Below, one piece after another: positions 17,892-28,931 of a stretch of DNA of 64,000 nucleotides. Source of the DNA: Brevundimonas halotolerans. Lineage in GTDB: Bacteria > Pseudomonadota > Alphaproteobacteria > Caulobacterales > Caulobacteraceae. Where the stretch lies: NCBI RefSeq assembly GCF_003730275.1, contig NZ_QTTA01000020.1, positions 1-64,000 on the forward strand, given 5' to 3'. The stretch's first letter is position 1. Each line of letters opens with the position of its first letter. A program made the translations under genes and the position numbers. Under the pieces are notes generated by a model. That model was not told the DNA's origin, did no database searches, and saw only the letters and a program-made list of their open reading frames with translations.

Positions 17892-18746
17892 ATGGCCAGA
17901 CCGCTGCTGAAGACCGCCCTGATCTATGATTTCGACGGCACCCTTGCCCGTGGAAACATGCAGGAGGTCAGCTTCATCCCCTCGGTCGGGATGGAGAAGG
18001 GCGCCTTCTGGGAAGAGGCGGAGACCCTGACCCGCCAGGCCGACGGCGACGGCATCCTGATGTATATGCAGCTGATGCTGCAGCGGGCGCGCGAAAACGA
18101 TGCGCCGATCACCCGGCGGACGCTGCGCGACCACGGCCATGATGTGAAGCTGTTCGACGGGCTGAAGACCGATCTGACCGGCCCCGGCTGGTTCGACCGG
18201 ATGAACGCCTTCGGCCGCCACTACGGGCTGGATATCGAGCACTATATCATCTCGGCCGGGCTGGAGGAGATGATCGACGGCTGTCCGATCCGCGACCAGT
18301 TCCATCACGTGTTCGCGTCGAAATTCGTCTATGACAAGGACGGTGTGGCCGTCTGGCCGGCGGTCGGCGTCAACTACACGACCAAGACCCAGTATCTGTT
18401 CCGCATCAACAAGGGCGTGCTCAACCACTATGAGCATGACCGCATCAACCGCTTCATCCCGGACGCCGAGCGCCCGGTGCCGTTCGAGCGGATGATCTTC
18501 CTCGGTGACGGCGATACCGATGTGCCGACCATGAAGATGATGCACACCAAGGGCGGCTTCTCGATCGCTGTCTATGACCCGCGCAATTCGGATCGCGACC
18601 AGCAGAAGATCTATTCGCTGATCAGCGAGGACCGGGTGAATTTCGTGGCGGCGGCGGACTACCGCGAGGGCTCGCCGCTGGACCTGATCGTCAAGGGACT
18701 GGTCGGCCGGATCGCCGTCAACGCCGGGACCATGCCGGCGGGCTGA
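17892..18746 (+). CDS. HAD-family hydrolase
   Basis: This 284-aa protein is a haloacid-dehalogenase-fold phosphatase. Motif I is YDFDGTL (nucleophile Asp13, acid/base Asp15) and motif IV is FLGDGDTDVPTMKMM. The large middle segment (FIPSVGMEKGAFWEEA, FGRHYGLDIEHYIISAGLEEM) is that of phosphoserine-phosphatase-like members with a helical cap. The substrate is unknown. It probably shares a transcript with divL 32 bases upstream, but no functional link is known. Confidence 0.82.
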   Translation: MARPLLKTALIYDFDGTLARGNMQEVSFIPSVGMEKGAFWEEAETLTRQADGDGILMYMQLMLQRARENDAPITRRTLRDHGHDVKLFDGLKTDLTGPGWFDRMNAFGRHYGLDIEHYIISAGLEEMIDGCPIRDQFHHVFASKFVYDKDGVAVWPAVGVNYTTKTQYLFRINKGVLNHYEHDRINRFIPDAERPVPFERMIFLGDGDTDVPTMKMMHTKGGFSIAVYDPRNSDRDQQKIYSLISEDRVNFVAAADYREGSPLDLIVKGLVGRIAVNAGTMPAG

Positions 18747-18839
18747 GGGTCTGCATCCGATCCGGGCTACGGCGGCGACTAATGGGTGAAAGGGTATGCG
18801 GGCGGTGGTCGTCCGGGCCCGGTTTTTGGAGCGTTGCTC

Positions 18840-19835
18840 ATGCTGATCCCCCTTCTGCGGGCTTTCGCCGTCTGTATCGGCATGCTGGCACTGACGGTGA
18901 CCGCGCCGCCCGTCCGGGCACAGGAGGCGGTGGCCGATGCCGCCATCGAGGTTATGGCCGTGCCCGGCATTCCGCATGCGCAGGTCTGGCGGCTGGCGGG
19001 GGCTGAGGCGCGGCCCGTGGTCGTCATCCTGCACGGCGCCGACGGCGGCGATGAGGCGGGCCGGGTGATGGGGCCGGTGCTGGCGCGCCTGGGCTATGCG
19101 GCCGTCGGCCTGCCCTATTATTCGCCGGACTGGGGCGACTATGGACCGCCGCCGCAGTTCCCCGATCTGCCGGGCAGCTTCCTCGACATCCGCGTCGACC
19201 AGCTGGACGACCTGCGTCAGGCGCTGGGGACGATACCGGGCGTGGATGTTGAGCGGTTCGCCCTGTTCGGCGGGTCCAAGGGGTCGGAGTTCGCCCTGAT
19301 CGCCGCCAGCCGCTATCCGTGGATCGACGCCGTGGTCGCCTATACGCCGTCGGACGTGGTCTGGGAGGGCTGGGGGCTGGAGGTTGTCGAGTCCGAGGGC
19401 ACGCGGTCGTCGTTCTCGTTTGACGGCGAGGCCTTGCCCTTCATGCCCTATCGCGGCTTTGTCGATGGGCTGCTGGCCGGGGATGCGGCGGACCTGCGCG
19501 CCATCCATGAGAACGGGCGGGCCGATCATCCCGAGCGCGAGGCCGCGGCCCGCATCCCGGTCGAGGCCTATGCCGGGCCGCTGATGCTGATTGCCGGAGA
19601 GCTGGACGCTCAGTGGAACTCGGCCCGTCAGGCCCGCAACATCGTGGCTTCGCGCGAGGCGGCGGGTCTGGAGACCGACGCGCTCATCTATGCCGAGGCG
19701 GGGCACGACCTGATCGGCGACGGCGGCCCGCGTGACGCGCACCGCAGCGGCGGCACGCCCGAGGCCAATGCCGCCGCCCGGGCCGAGGCCTGGCCGCAGG
19801 TGGTGGCCTTCCTCGCCCGGCATCTTAAGCCGTAA
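18840..19835 (+). CDS. Secreted alpha/beta hydrolase, BAAT/dienelactone hydrolase-like
   Basis: This 331-aa protein has a signal peptide (about 1-27, ending VRA-QEA) and an alpha/beta-hydrolase fold. The nucleophile elbow is FGGSKGSEFAL, followed by YPWIDAVVAYTPSDVVWEGW, the pattern of bile-acid-CoA:amino-acid N-acyltransferase/acyl-CoA thioester hydrolase C-terminal domains; acid GELDAQW and histidine AGHDL complete the triad. The serine here is part of GGSKG; the true substrate is unknown. ATG 18840 has TGGAG eight bases upstream; a GTG at 18786 lacks a ribosome site. It converges with the PilZ gene, five bases apart. Confidence 0.8.
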   Translation: MLIPLLRAFAVCIGMLALTVTAPPVRAQEAVADAAIEVMAVPGIPHAQVWRLAGAEARPVVVILHGADGGDEAGRVMGPVLARLGYAAVGLPYYSPDWGDYGPPPQFPDLPGSFLDIRVDQLDDLRQALGTIPGVDVERFALFGGSKGSEFALIAASRYPWIDAVVAYTPSDVVWEGWGLEVVESEGTRSSFSFDGEALPFMPYRGFVDGLLAGDAADLRAIHENGRADHPEREAAARIPVEAYAGPLMLIAGELDAQWNSARQARNIVASREAAGLETDALIYAEAGHDLIGDGGPRDAHRSGGTPEANAAARAEAWPQVVAFLARHLKP

Positions 19836-19839
19836 GGGG

Positions 19840-20163
19840 TCAGCGCCCGCCGGCGCGCTGCCAGGCGTCGCGGACGGCGATCAGGCGTGAGGGGACCAGA
19901 CCACGCAGGGTGGCGCCCTCGCCGGTGCGCTTCAGCCCGGCCTCCATGCCCTTTTGCCAGACGATCTGGACCGGGGTGGCGATGCCGGTCGGCAGGTCGA
20001 CGATGAAGCCCTCGCGCGGCAGGCTGACCGAGCGGTCCAGCCGGATGCGCAGGCCCGAGCGCGACTGGTCGATCAGCCGGCAGGTGTGCTCGACCGCAGG
20101 AGCGACGATCAGGGCGCGTCCCTCGATCGCGCTGCGGGGCTCAAGTCGACGCTCGATACTCAT
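19840..20163 (-). CDS. PilZ-domain protein
   Basis: This 107-aa protein is a single PilZ domain, which binds cyclic di-GMP. The RxxxR signature is RRLEPR at the N-terminus and the second motif is DQSRSGLRIRL (D-x-S-x-x-G). No other domain is present, so it probably acts as an adaptor that passes the c-di-GMP signal to a partner. Its start overlaps the stop of the kinase-like gene by 4 bases (ATGA), showing translational coupling. Confidence 0.85.
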   Translation of the reverse strand: MSIERRLEPRSAIEGRALIVAPAVEHTCRLIDQSRSGLRIRLDRSVSLPREGFIVDLPTGIATPVQIVWQKGMEAGLKRTGEGATLRGLVPSRLIAVRDAWQRAGGR

Positions 20164-20966
20164 GCCGATATAGGGCCCGGCACACGGTTTCGATCCAGTT
20201 TAACGGTGACATCGGCGGTCACGCCGCCCGCCAGCATGCGCCGGGTGATGCGCTCGAAATACTGGATGAAGTCGGCCAGACGGGTGCGCTCTTCGTCGGG
20301 CAGGTCGGCGGGGTCGATGCCCAGCAGGTCGGCTTCCTGCTGGCAGCGCCAGTCCAGCACGACGTCAAACGACGGGGCCTGAAGGAACAGGATGGCGTCG
20401 AGGCTGTCGGCGAAGGCCCGGTACGGCCCGGCGACGAACTCATTGATGGCAGACCGCCAACGGCCGTCGGCGTCGCGGGTCTGTTCCAACGCATTGACGG
20501 GCGCCTCAAGCGCCGCTGCATCCTCGGCCACGACGCCGAGACACCAGGCGTCGATCAGGATGGCCGAGGGCCGCCCGCGAAACGGACGCCAGCGATCCGT
20601 GGGCAGGCGGTCGTCGCCGCGCTTGTCGAAATCGGGCAGCCAGGTGGTGTCGTCGGGCCCGGCCGCCGACAGCTGGTCCATCAGGTCGTTCAGCAGGCCG
20701 AGGTCGTGGGTGCCGGGCGGCCCCCGCATCAGGAACAGCGGGTGGACGTCGCGGGCCATGGCCTCGCGCTCGGCCCGGGTCAGATAGACATCGTCGATGG
20801 AGATCTGGGCGGCATTGAACGCGTGGGCGGCGGCACGGGCGAGCGTGGTCTTGCCCGACCCCTGCGCCCCCACAATGGCGATGCGGGCCGGGCGTCCGGC
20901 AGGTGCCGCCTCGATCAACCGCCCGACGAGGGCGAGAAGGTCCGGCGCGATCCGGGGACCGGACAC
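20160..20966 (-). CDS. P-loop kinase, D-glycerate 3-kinase-like
   Basis: This 268-aa protein has a Walker A motif GAQGSGKTT (33-41), DDVYLTRAER, and the DFDKRGDDR block found in glycerate-kinase-like P-loop proteins related to plant GLYK and yeast Tda10. ATP-dependent phosphorylation of a small molecule such as D-glycerate is the likely activity, by homology only. It lies between the ferredoxin gene (one base upstream) and PilZ, all on the minus strand after the sdh operon. Confidence 0.7.
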   Translation of the reverse strand: MSGPRIAPDLLALVGRLIEAAPAGRPARIAIVGAQGSGKTTLARAAAHAFNAAQISIDDVYLTRAEREAMARDVHPLFLMRGPPGTHDLGLLNDLMDQLSAAGPDDTTWLPDFDKRGDDRLPTDRWRPFRGRPSAILIDAWCLGVVAEDAAALEAPVNALEQTRDADGRWRSAINEFVAGPYRAFADSLDAILFLQAPSFDVVLDWRCQQEADLLGIDPADLPDEERTRLADFIQYFERITRRMLAGGVTADVTVKLDRNRVPGPISA

Positions 20967-20967
20967 C

Positions 20968-22091
<1,124 letters not shown>

Positions 22092-22093
22092 GC

Positions 22094-23893
22094 TTAATAC
22101 ACCCGCGCCTTGGGTTTGATGTAGTCGATCTCGTCGGTCAGGGTGAAGTCGTGAACGGCGCGATAGTCGATCTTCACCCGCTGGCCCGGGGTCTTCCAGG
22201 CCAGGGTGTGCTTCATCCAGTTCACGTCATCGCGGTCGGGGAAGTCCTCACGCGCATGGGCGCCGCGGCTTTCCTTGCGGTTGGCCGCGCTTTCGATGGT
22301 GACGGCGGCCTGGGCGATCAGATTGTCGTATTCCAGGGTCTCGATCAGGTCGGTGTTCCAGATCATGCCGCGGTCGGTGACGCGGATGTCGCCGATGGCA
22401 TCGTCGATGGCGCGCAGCTTGGCCACGCCCTCGTCCAGCGTCTTGCCGGTGCGGAAGACGGCGGCGTCGGACTGCATGGCGCGCTGCATGCTGAGGCGCA
22501 GCTCGGCGGTCGGCGTCGAGCCCGAGGCGTTGCGGAACCGGTCCAGACGGGCGACGTGGGCGTCGGTCGCCGAGGCCGGGGCGTCGGGCACCTTCGAGGC
22601 CTTGTCGACCACTTCACCGGCGCGCAGGCCGGCGGCGCGGCCGAACACCACCAGATCGGTCAGGGAATTGGAGCCAAGACGGTTGGCGCCGTGCACCGAG
22701 ACGCAGGCGGCCTCGCCCACGGCCATCAGGCCCGGGACCACGACACTGCCGTCGTCGCCGGCCTTGGTCAGGACCTCGCCGTGATAGTTCGTGGGAATGC
22801 CGCCCATATTGTAGTGGACCGTCGGCAGCACCGGGATCGGGGCCCTGGTCACATCGACCCCGGCAAAGATCTTGGCCGATTCGGAGATGCCGGGCAGGCG
22901 CTGGTGCAGGACCTTGGGGTCCAGGTGGTCGAGGTGCAGGAAGATGTGGTCCTTGTTCGGGCCCACGCCGCGCCCTTCGCGAATTTCGATGGTCATGGAG
23001 CGGCTGACCACGTCGCGGCTGGCCAGATCCTTGGCCGAGGGGGCATAGCGCTCCATGAAGCGCTCACCCTCGGAATTGGTCAGATAGCCGCCCTCGCCGC
23101 GCGCACCCTCGGTGATCAGGCAACCGGCGCCATAGATGCCGGTCGGGTGGAACTGGACAAACTCCATGTCCTGCAGCGGCAGGCCGGCGCGCAGCACCAT
23201 GGCATTGCCGTCACCCGTGCAGGTGTGGGCGCTGGTGGCCGAGAAATAGGCGCGGCCGTATCCGCCGGTGGCCAGAATGACCATCTTGGCGCGGAAGCGG
23301 TGCAGCTGGCCGGTGTCGAGCTGGAGCGCGGTGACGCCGGTGCAGGCGGCGGGGCCCGAGGCCTGGTCCTGCATGATCAGGTCCAGCGCGAAATATTCGA
23401 CGAAGAACTTCACCTCGCGGCGCACCGACTGGCCGTACAGGGTGTGCAGGATGGCGTGACCGGTGCGGTCCGCGGCGGCGCAGGTGCGCTGCACCGGGCC
23501 CTCGCCATAGTTTTTGGTCATGCCGCCAAAGGCGCGCTGGTAGATCTTGCCTTCCTCGGTGCGCGAGAAGGGCACGCCCCAGTGTTCCAGCTCATAGACG
23601 GCCTTGGGGGCCTCGCGGACCAGGTATTCGATGGCGTCCTGGTCGCCCAGCCAGTCCGACCCCTTGACGGTGTCGTACATGTGCCATTTCCACGAGTCCT
23701 CGCCCATATTGCCGAGCGAGGCGGAGATGCCGCCCTGGGCCGCGACCGTGTGCGAGCGGGTCGGGAAGACCTTGGTCACGCAGGCGACCTTCAGCCCCTC
23801 GCGCGCGGCACCCAGCGCCGCCCGCAGGCCCGAGCCCCCGGCGCCCACGACAACGACGTCATATTCGTGATCGACGAATTCGTAAGAGGCCAA
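22094..23893 (-). CDS. sdhA: Succinate dehydrogenase flavoprotein subunit
   Basis: This 599-aa subunit oxidises succinate to fumarate in the TCA cycle. The FAD-binding [10 protein letters not shown] lies near residue 20, the covalent-FAD histidine is His48 ([11 protein letters not shown]), and the substrate loop [21 protein letters not shown] is intact. The length is typical. It is the third gene of the minus-strand order sdhC, sdhD, sdhA, sdhB, as usual in alphaproteobacteria. Confidence 0.98.
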   Translation of the reverse strand: MASYEFVDHEYDVVVVGAGGSGLRAALGAAREGLKVACVTKVFPTRSHTVAAQGGISASLGNMGEDSWKWHMYDTVKGSDWLGDQDAIEYLVREAPKAVYELEHWGVPFSRTEEGKIYQRAFGGMTKNYGEGPVQRTCAAADRTGHAILHTLYGQSVRREVKFFVEYFALDLIMQDQASGPAACTGVTALQLDTGQLHRFRAKMVILATGGYGRAYFSATSAHTCTGDGNAMVLRAGLPLQDMEFVQFHPTGIYGAGCLITEGARGEGGYLTNSEGERFMERYAPSAKDLASRDVVSRSMTIEIREGRGVGPNKDHIFLHLDHLDPKVLHQRLPGISESAKIFAGVDVTRAPIPVLPTVHYNMGGIPTNYHGEVLTKAGDDGSVVVPGLMAVGEAACVSVHGANRLGSNSLTDLVVFGRAAGLRAGEVVDKASKVPDAPASATDAHVARLDRFRNASGSTPTAELRLSMQRAMQSDAAVFRTGKTLDEGVAKLRAIDDAIGDIRVTDRGMIWNTDLIETLEYDNLIAQAAVTIESAANRKESRGAHAREDFPDRDDVNWMKHTLAWKTPGQRVKIDYRAVHDFTLTDEIDYIKPKARVY

Positions 23894-23897
23894 ACGA

Positions 23898-24305
23898 CTA
23901 GACTCCGAAGCCGGCCGGCAGCGGGTCAGAGCCCAGTGCCAGTCGTGTGATGAACAGCAGGCCGATGACGGCCAGAGACAGGCACAGCAGGGTGTTGAGG
24001 CCGAGCAGCAGGCCCAGGGTCGAGCGCTTGTGGATGTAGTCCTCGACGATGACCGTAATGCCCATATTCATGTGCCACAGGGTGACCAGCCAGGTGGCGG
24101 CCAGCAGCCAGGCGTTCAAGGGCTGGACGAACCAGTCGAGCGCGCCTTCATAGCCGGTGCCGGCGATCATGGCGGCGGACCACAGGGCCCACAGGGTCAG
24201 GGGCACCAGCACCAGCGACGACAGCCGCTCGGCCAGCCAGCCGCCCGCGCCCTTGCGCTCGGCGACCTTGACGTTCTTGCGATAGACAGACCTGTGCGCG
24301 CTCAC
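23898..24305 (-). CDS. sdhD: Succinate dehydrogenase membrane anchor subunit
   Basis: This 135-aa protein has three membrane helices and the conserved [16 protein letters not shown] stretch that contributes to haem and quinone sites. GTG 24305 overlaps the sdhC stop in GTGA, indicating translational coupling. With SdhC it anchors complex II in the inner membrane. Confidence 0.95.
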   Translation of the reverse strand: MSAHRSVYRKNVKVAERKGAGGWLAERLSSLVLVPLTLWALWSAAMIAGTGYEGALDWFVQPLNAWLLAATWLVTLWHMNMGITVIVEDYIHKRSTLGLLLGLNTLLCLSLAVIGLLFITRLALGSDPLPAGFGV

Positions 24306-24766
24306 AGCGTCACCTTTCCGGAAGCGAACAGCCAGCCCCAGAAGGTCAGGGTGGCGACGACGGCGAACACCAGGGTGATCGTCGTCAGGGTCGAGGCGCC
24401 CTTGGGCGACAGGCCCGCGCCGGTGTCCCAGATCAGGTGCCGGACCCCGGACGCCAGATGATAGAAGCCCGCCAGCGACAGGGCGAACCAGACGATCAGC
24501 CCCAGCGGCGACCCGGCCAGTCCGACAAAGGTCTCATAGGCCTCGGGCCCGAAGGCCAGCGCCCCCAGCCACAGGGCCACCAGCACGACGCCGCCTGCCA
24601 GACCCGAGCCGGTGATGCGGTGCAGGATCGATCCCAGCATGGTCACATGCCAGCGCCAGATCTGCAGGTGGGGCGAAGTCGGACGGACGCGGCCGTTCGG
24701 CTGGGGAGTGTAGAACTGGGGCGGTCCGGCCTGATCGGCGGGGCTGCCCGAAAGGGGTTCCGACAT
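24302..24766 (-). CDS. sdhC: Succinate dehydrogenase cytochrome b556 subunit
   Basis: This 154-aa protein has three membrane helices and the signature FYHLASGVRHLIWD that holds the haem ligand. ATG 24766 was chosen over a TTG five codons upstream; neither has a clear Shine-Dalgarno site. It is the promoter-proximal gene of the sdh operon, with a promoter-like sequence about 60 bases upstream. Confidence 0.94.
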   Translation of the reverse strand: MSEPLSGSPADQAGPPQFYTPQPNGRVRPTSPHLQIWRWHVTMLGSILHRITGSGLAGGVVLVALWLGALAFGPEAYETFVGLAGSPLGLIVWFALSLAGFYHLASGVRHLIWDTGAGLSPKGASTLTTITLVFAVVATLTFWGWLFASGKVTL

Positions 24767-24820
24767 GCGAATGGTTCTCAAAAAACCCGGGACAAATCAA
24801 CGGACGGGAACGGCCAAGGC

Positions 24821-24848
24821 TTTAGAGAGCCGCGCGAGCCCCTGTCAA
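24821..24848 (-). promoter_or_regulatory. Putative sigma-70 promoter of the sdh operon
   Basis: On the minus strand TTGACA (24848-24843) is followed after 16 bases by TCTAAA (24826-24821), an exact -35 and a fair -10. This places a start site about 45-50 bases before sdhC. It is a match by eye without expression evidence. Confidence 0.5.
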
Positions 24849-24941
24849 CGAAACGCCGTGTCACAGGGGAAGTTACGAGACCGGAAACGCGCCGGGCAGG
24901 CGGGGTGGCCATCTGCCGCAGTCGCGCGTTAGGGTTGGACC

Positions 24942-25559
24942 ATGATCGCGACTGTCCCTGCTTTTCTGATCGTCCTGTCCGGCCTGCAGGATCCCGGCCC
25001 GCCGCTGCAGGATCCGGTGCCCCTGCCCAGCCAGTCCCTGTATGAGGCCCCGGCCATCCGCCCGTTCGAGCCACCTGCGGGCTTCGGAGATGACGGTGCG
25101 GAGGGTGACAACAGCACCGGTACCTGGCGCGGACCGATCCGCGGCATGGTGACGATCAATGCCTATGAAGGTCAGTTCGAGGCCGGACCGACCGATGCGG
25201 CGCTGGCCTATGACCAGGGCGTGATCTCGGCCGAGATGCGCATGGATCAGCGCATGGGCCCGATGGACGGCGCCTGGCAGCTGGTCGATCCCGAGGGTGG
25301 TGTGCTGATGTCGATCGTGCTGGTCGATTATGGGCCGGGGCAGCCGATCGAGGGGGCATGGATGTCGCGCACCACACCCGCGGCGGGCACCCTGACGTCC
25401 GGAAGCCGGGACGGAGACACCGTCAGCCTGCTGCTGATCGGGGAGGGGCCGACCGAGGGCGGGCGGCTGGAGTTGCAACGGGTCGGGCGCGGCTGGTCCG
25501 GCACGCTTCAGGGCGAGCGCCGTCGCCTGAGAGTCAGCCTGGTCCCGAAACCGGACTAG
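24942..25559 (+). CDS. Hypothetical protein, probably secreted
   Basis: This 205-aa protein begins with a short hydrophobic stretch (MIATVPAFLIVLSG) that may be a signal peptide, followed by a Pro-rich linker (QDPGPPLQDPVPLPS) and a beta-rich domain with TWRGPIRGMVTINAYEG and MSIVLVDYGPGQ. No family is recognised. It is divergent from the sdh operon, and its stop overlaps that of the HIT gene by 4 bases. Confidence 0.65.
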   Translation: MIATVPAFLIVLSGLQDPGPPLQDPVPLPSQSLYEAPAIRPFEPPAGFGDDGAEGDNSTGTWRGPIRGMVTINAYEGQFEAGPTDAALAYDQGVISAEMRMDQRMGPMDGAWQLVDPEGGVLMSIVLVDYGPGQPIEGAWMSRTTPAAGTLTSGSRDGDTVSLLLIGEGPTEGGRLELQRVGRGWSGTLQGERRRLRVSLVPKPD

Positions 25560-25972
25560 GCTGCGCGGATGATCGCCATCAGGGTCTCGCGCTCGACATC
25601 TGGCCACGGCTGAGGTGTGCCGCGTCCCCAGACCGGATCGGGCCAGACCGGATCATCGCGCCTGCGCCCGATGACATGCAGATGCAGCTGGGCCGTGACA
25701 TTGCCGAGCGCCGCCAGGTTCAACTTGTCGACCGGTCGCTCCAGCACCTCGCCCATCTGCCGGACCAGCGCCCCGGCGCGCAGCCCCTCGTCCAGAAACC
25801 GGGTCCGGTCCTCCGGCGACAGGTCCTCGATCTCGACCCTGCCGGGCACGCGCGGGATCAGGATCAGCCACGGAAAGCGCGCGTCGTCCTGCAGCCGCAC
25901 CTGACACAGCGGCCAGTCGGTGACGGCAAGGGATCCGGCGTCAAAGGCCGGGTCGGCAGCAAAGGCGGTCAT
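25556..25972 (-). CDS. HIT-domain nucleotide hydrolase
   Basis: This 138-aa protein belongs to the histidine-triad family, which cleaves nucleoside phosphate linkages such as in Ap4A. The triad region reads TAQLHLHVIGRRRDD, so the first position of H-x-H-x-H is Gln, as seen in a branch of bacterial HIT proteins that keep the nucleophilic His. FPWLILIPR and WGRGTPQPWPD are also typical of that branch. It is convergent with the upstream hypothetical gene. Confidence 0.85.
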   Translation of the reverse strand: MTAFAADPAFDAGSLAVTDWPLCQVRLQDDARFPWLILIPRVPGRVEIEDLSPEDRTRFLDEGLRAGALVRQMGEVLERPVDKLNLAALGNVTAQLHLHVIGRRRDDPVWPDPVWGRGTPQPWPDVERETLMAIIRAA

Positions 25973-26007
25973 GCCCCAGCCTTGCAGTGCGGTGCGCCCG
26001 GGTCTAG

Positions 26008-27018
<1,011 letters not shown>

Positions 27019-27046
27019 ACCTGATCCCTCGTGATCCTGCCCGCGA

Positions 27047-27634
27047 TCAGTTCGTGGGCAGGGTCACCGGGGCCGGGGCCGTGGTCTCGGTCGTGGGGGC
27101 GATCAGGCCTTCGATGAAGCGGGCCAGCAGTTCCAGCCAGACGACCGTCGGGTCGTTCAGCTGATCGACGCCCAGACCAGCCAGCAGCAGCACGTCGAAC
27201 TGCAGCACCGCGGACGGCGTGCCATCGACGTTCGACTGCAGATAAGCCTTCACAAAGCGCTGCTCGCGATTCCAGGCATTGATCCGGTCCAGCGACAGGC
27301 CGTCGGCCACGATGTTGGCGGCGAACTGGATGTCCTGACAGCGGCCCGCAGCGTCGCAGCCGTAGAAGAAGATCAACCAGTTGGCGCTGCCGTCATTGAC
27401 CCGCAGCAGGGTCTGGCCCTCGATGGTCTGCGGCTCCTCGACCGTGGCGCCCTTTTCCATCAGCCAGGCGCGAACCTCTGCGGGGGTCAGGCCAACGACG
27501 GCCTCCTGCGTCGGGGCTGCGACCGGGACGGCCAGGGACGCCGCGCCCGGATCGGCAGCGGCGAGGGCGGGCATCGCCATCAGCAGGGCGGGGGCGGCGA
27601 TCAGGGGCGCAAGGGCACTCAAACGACGAAACAT
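27047..27634 (-). CDS. YbjN-domain secreted protein
   Basis: This 195-aa protein has a signal peptide (about 1-25, ending ALA-ADP) and a YbjN-like domain (GLTPAEVRAWLMEKGATVEE, LLRVNDGSANWLIFFYGC, INAWNREQRFVKAYLQSNVDG). The domain resembles type III secretion chaperone folds; the role is unknown. ATG 27634 has GGGAG seven bases upstream and is preceded by an in-frame TTG. It lies 19 bases after zapE on the same strand. Confidence 0.8.
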   Translation of the reverse strand: MFRRLSALAPLIAAPALLMAMPALAAADPGAASLAVPVAAPTQEAVVGLTPAEVRAWLMEKGATVEEPQTIEGQTLLRVNDGSANWLIFFYGCDAAGRCQDIQFAANIVADGLSLDRINAWNREQRFVKAYLQSNVDGTPSAVLQFDVLLLAGLGVDQLNDPTVVWLELLARFIEGLIAPTTETTAPAPVTLPTN

Positions 27635-27653
27635 CAATATCTCCCTTTGAGGT

Positions 27654-28778
27654 TCATTTATCTGTGGGGGGCGAGGGGGGCGATCCTGTGGCGGACAACC
27701 AGGCCTTGCCGGTCATTTCCTTGAGGCGCGATACGGTGCGGCCAAATTCGAAGGTCTCCTGCCCTTCGGGATAGAGGTCCTCGGCCGGGGCGGCGGCCAG
27801 AACCACCAGCCGTGTGCGGGCTTCATACAGGGCATCGATCAGCGTCACCAGACGGCGGGCGGCGGCGTGGTCGTCGGGGCCGAGTACCGGCACATCCTCG
27901 AGGAACAGGGTGTGGAAGCGTTCGGCGAGGGCGAGGTAGTCATTGGCGCCCAGCGCCCTCTGGCACAGCGCGGCGAAGGGCGCACGAGCCATGCCGCCCA
28001 CGGTGCGCTCGACCTCGATGGCGCGGCCCAGCACGTCCAGTGTCGCGGGCTCCTCGGGTTCGTCCCCGCGCAGCCGCTGCCACAGGGCGTCGAATCCCTC
28101 GCGACCGTCGGGGCGCGTGGAGTCATACCAGGCGGGGGCGGAGGCGAGGGTGTCGATGCGCCAGTCCCTCGAGCCCGCCACCTCGACCGTCTCGCAACGG
28201 GCCTCGACAATGTCGATGAAGGGCACGAACAGCTCGCGGTTGACGCCGTTGAGATAGAGGTCCTGCGGTCGGCGGTTCGAGGTCACGGCCAGCACCACCT
28301 TGTGCTCGAACAGGGCCTGGAACAGCCGGCCGAGGATCAGGGCGTCGGCAATGTCGGTGACCTGCAGCTCGTCGAAGCACAACAGGCGGGCCTCCGAGGC
28401 GATCAGGGCGGCGACGGGGCCGATCGGGTCGTCGCCCTTCCACTGTCCGAAGGTGGCCTTGCGCGCCCGCTTGTCGCCCTCACGCCAGCGGCGCATCAGG
28501 ATGTGAACGCGCGACAGGAAGGCGTGGAAGTGGGCGCGGGTCTTTCGCGGCTCCTGAATATTGGCGAAGAACAGGTCCATCAGCATGGACTTGCCGCGTC
28601 CGGGCGGGCCATACAGATAGATGCCGCGCACCTCGGGCACGCCGCCGAACAGGCCGCGCCGCTTCAGATCCTTTTCCAGCCGGGCGAGGGCTTTCAGGGC
28701 CGCGTCCTGACCCGGATCGGGCTTCAGGGAGCCGTCTTTCAGCTTTTTCGCGTGGACGCGTTCGATACGGGAGACCAT
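27654..28778 (-). CDS. zapE: Cell division protein ZapE (AFG1-like AAA ATPase)
   Basis: This 374-aa ATPase has Walker A GPPGRGKS (57-64), HFHAFL, the Walker B-like LLCFDELQVTDIADALILGR and TSNRRPQDLYLNG, all characteristic of the AFG1/ZapE family. In bacteria it associates with the Z-ring and modulates FtsZ; relatives act in mitochondrial protein quality control. It is divergent from asd. Confidence 0.92.
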   Translation of the reverse strand: MVSRIERVHAKKLKDGSLKPDPGQDAALKALARLEKDLKRRGLFGGVPEVRGIYLYGPPGRGKSMLMDLFFANIQEPRKTRAHFHAFLSRVHILMRRWREGDKRARKATFGQWKGDDPIGPVAALIASEARLLCFDELQVTDIADALILGRLFQALFEHKVVLAVTSNRRPQDLYLNGVNRELFVPFIDIVEARCETVEVAGSRDWRIDTLASAPAWYDSTRPDGREGFDALWQRLRGDEPEEPATLDVLGRAIEVERTVGGMARAPFAALCQRALGANDYLALAERFHTLFLEDVPVLGPDDHAAARRLVTLIDALYEARTRLVVLAAAPAEDLYPEGQETFEFGRTVSRLKEMTGKAWLSATGSPPSPPTDK

Positions 28779-28873
28779 GCGACGGGGATAGCGGGCGTCG
28801 CCGCGACTGAAAAGCGATTGCGTGGCCCGGGGGAATGACTACATGCAGGGCCTGCACCCGCTTTCCCCAACAG

Positions 28874-28910
28874 CCCTCAAGTAGCGAGCGCCCGCGGCGC
28901 GAGCGTAGGG
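28874..28910 (-). repeat. Single inverted copy of the CCCTA/TTGAGGG repeat
   Basis: Read on the minus strand this 37-bp copy starts CCCTACGCTCGCGCCGCGGG and ends CGCTCGCTACTTGAGGG. It differs from copy C at 5187-5224 by one deletion and two substitutions. It lies between divergent zapE and asd, ending 21 bases before the asd start. Confidence 0.85.
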
Positions 28911-28931
28911 CGTCCGAAGGACATGACCATT

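Noticed and set aside
22151-23950. A 599-codon frame antisense to sdhA
   Set aside because: It is a reverse-frame shadow of a fully conserved enzyme.
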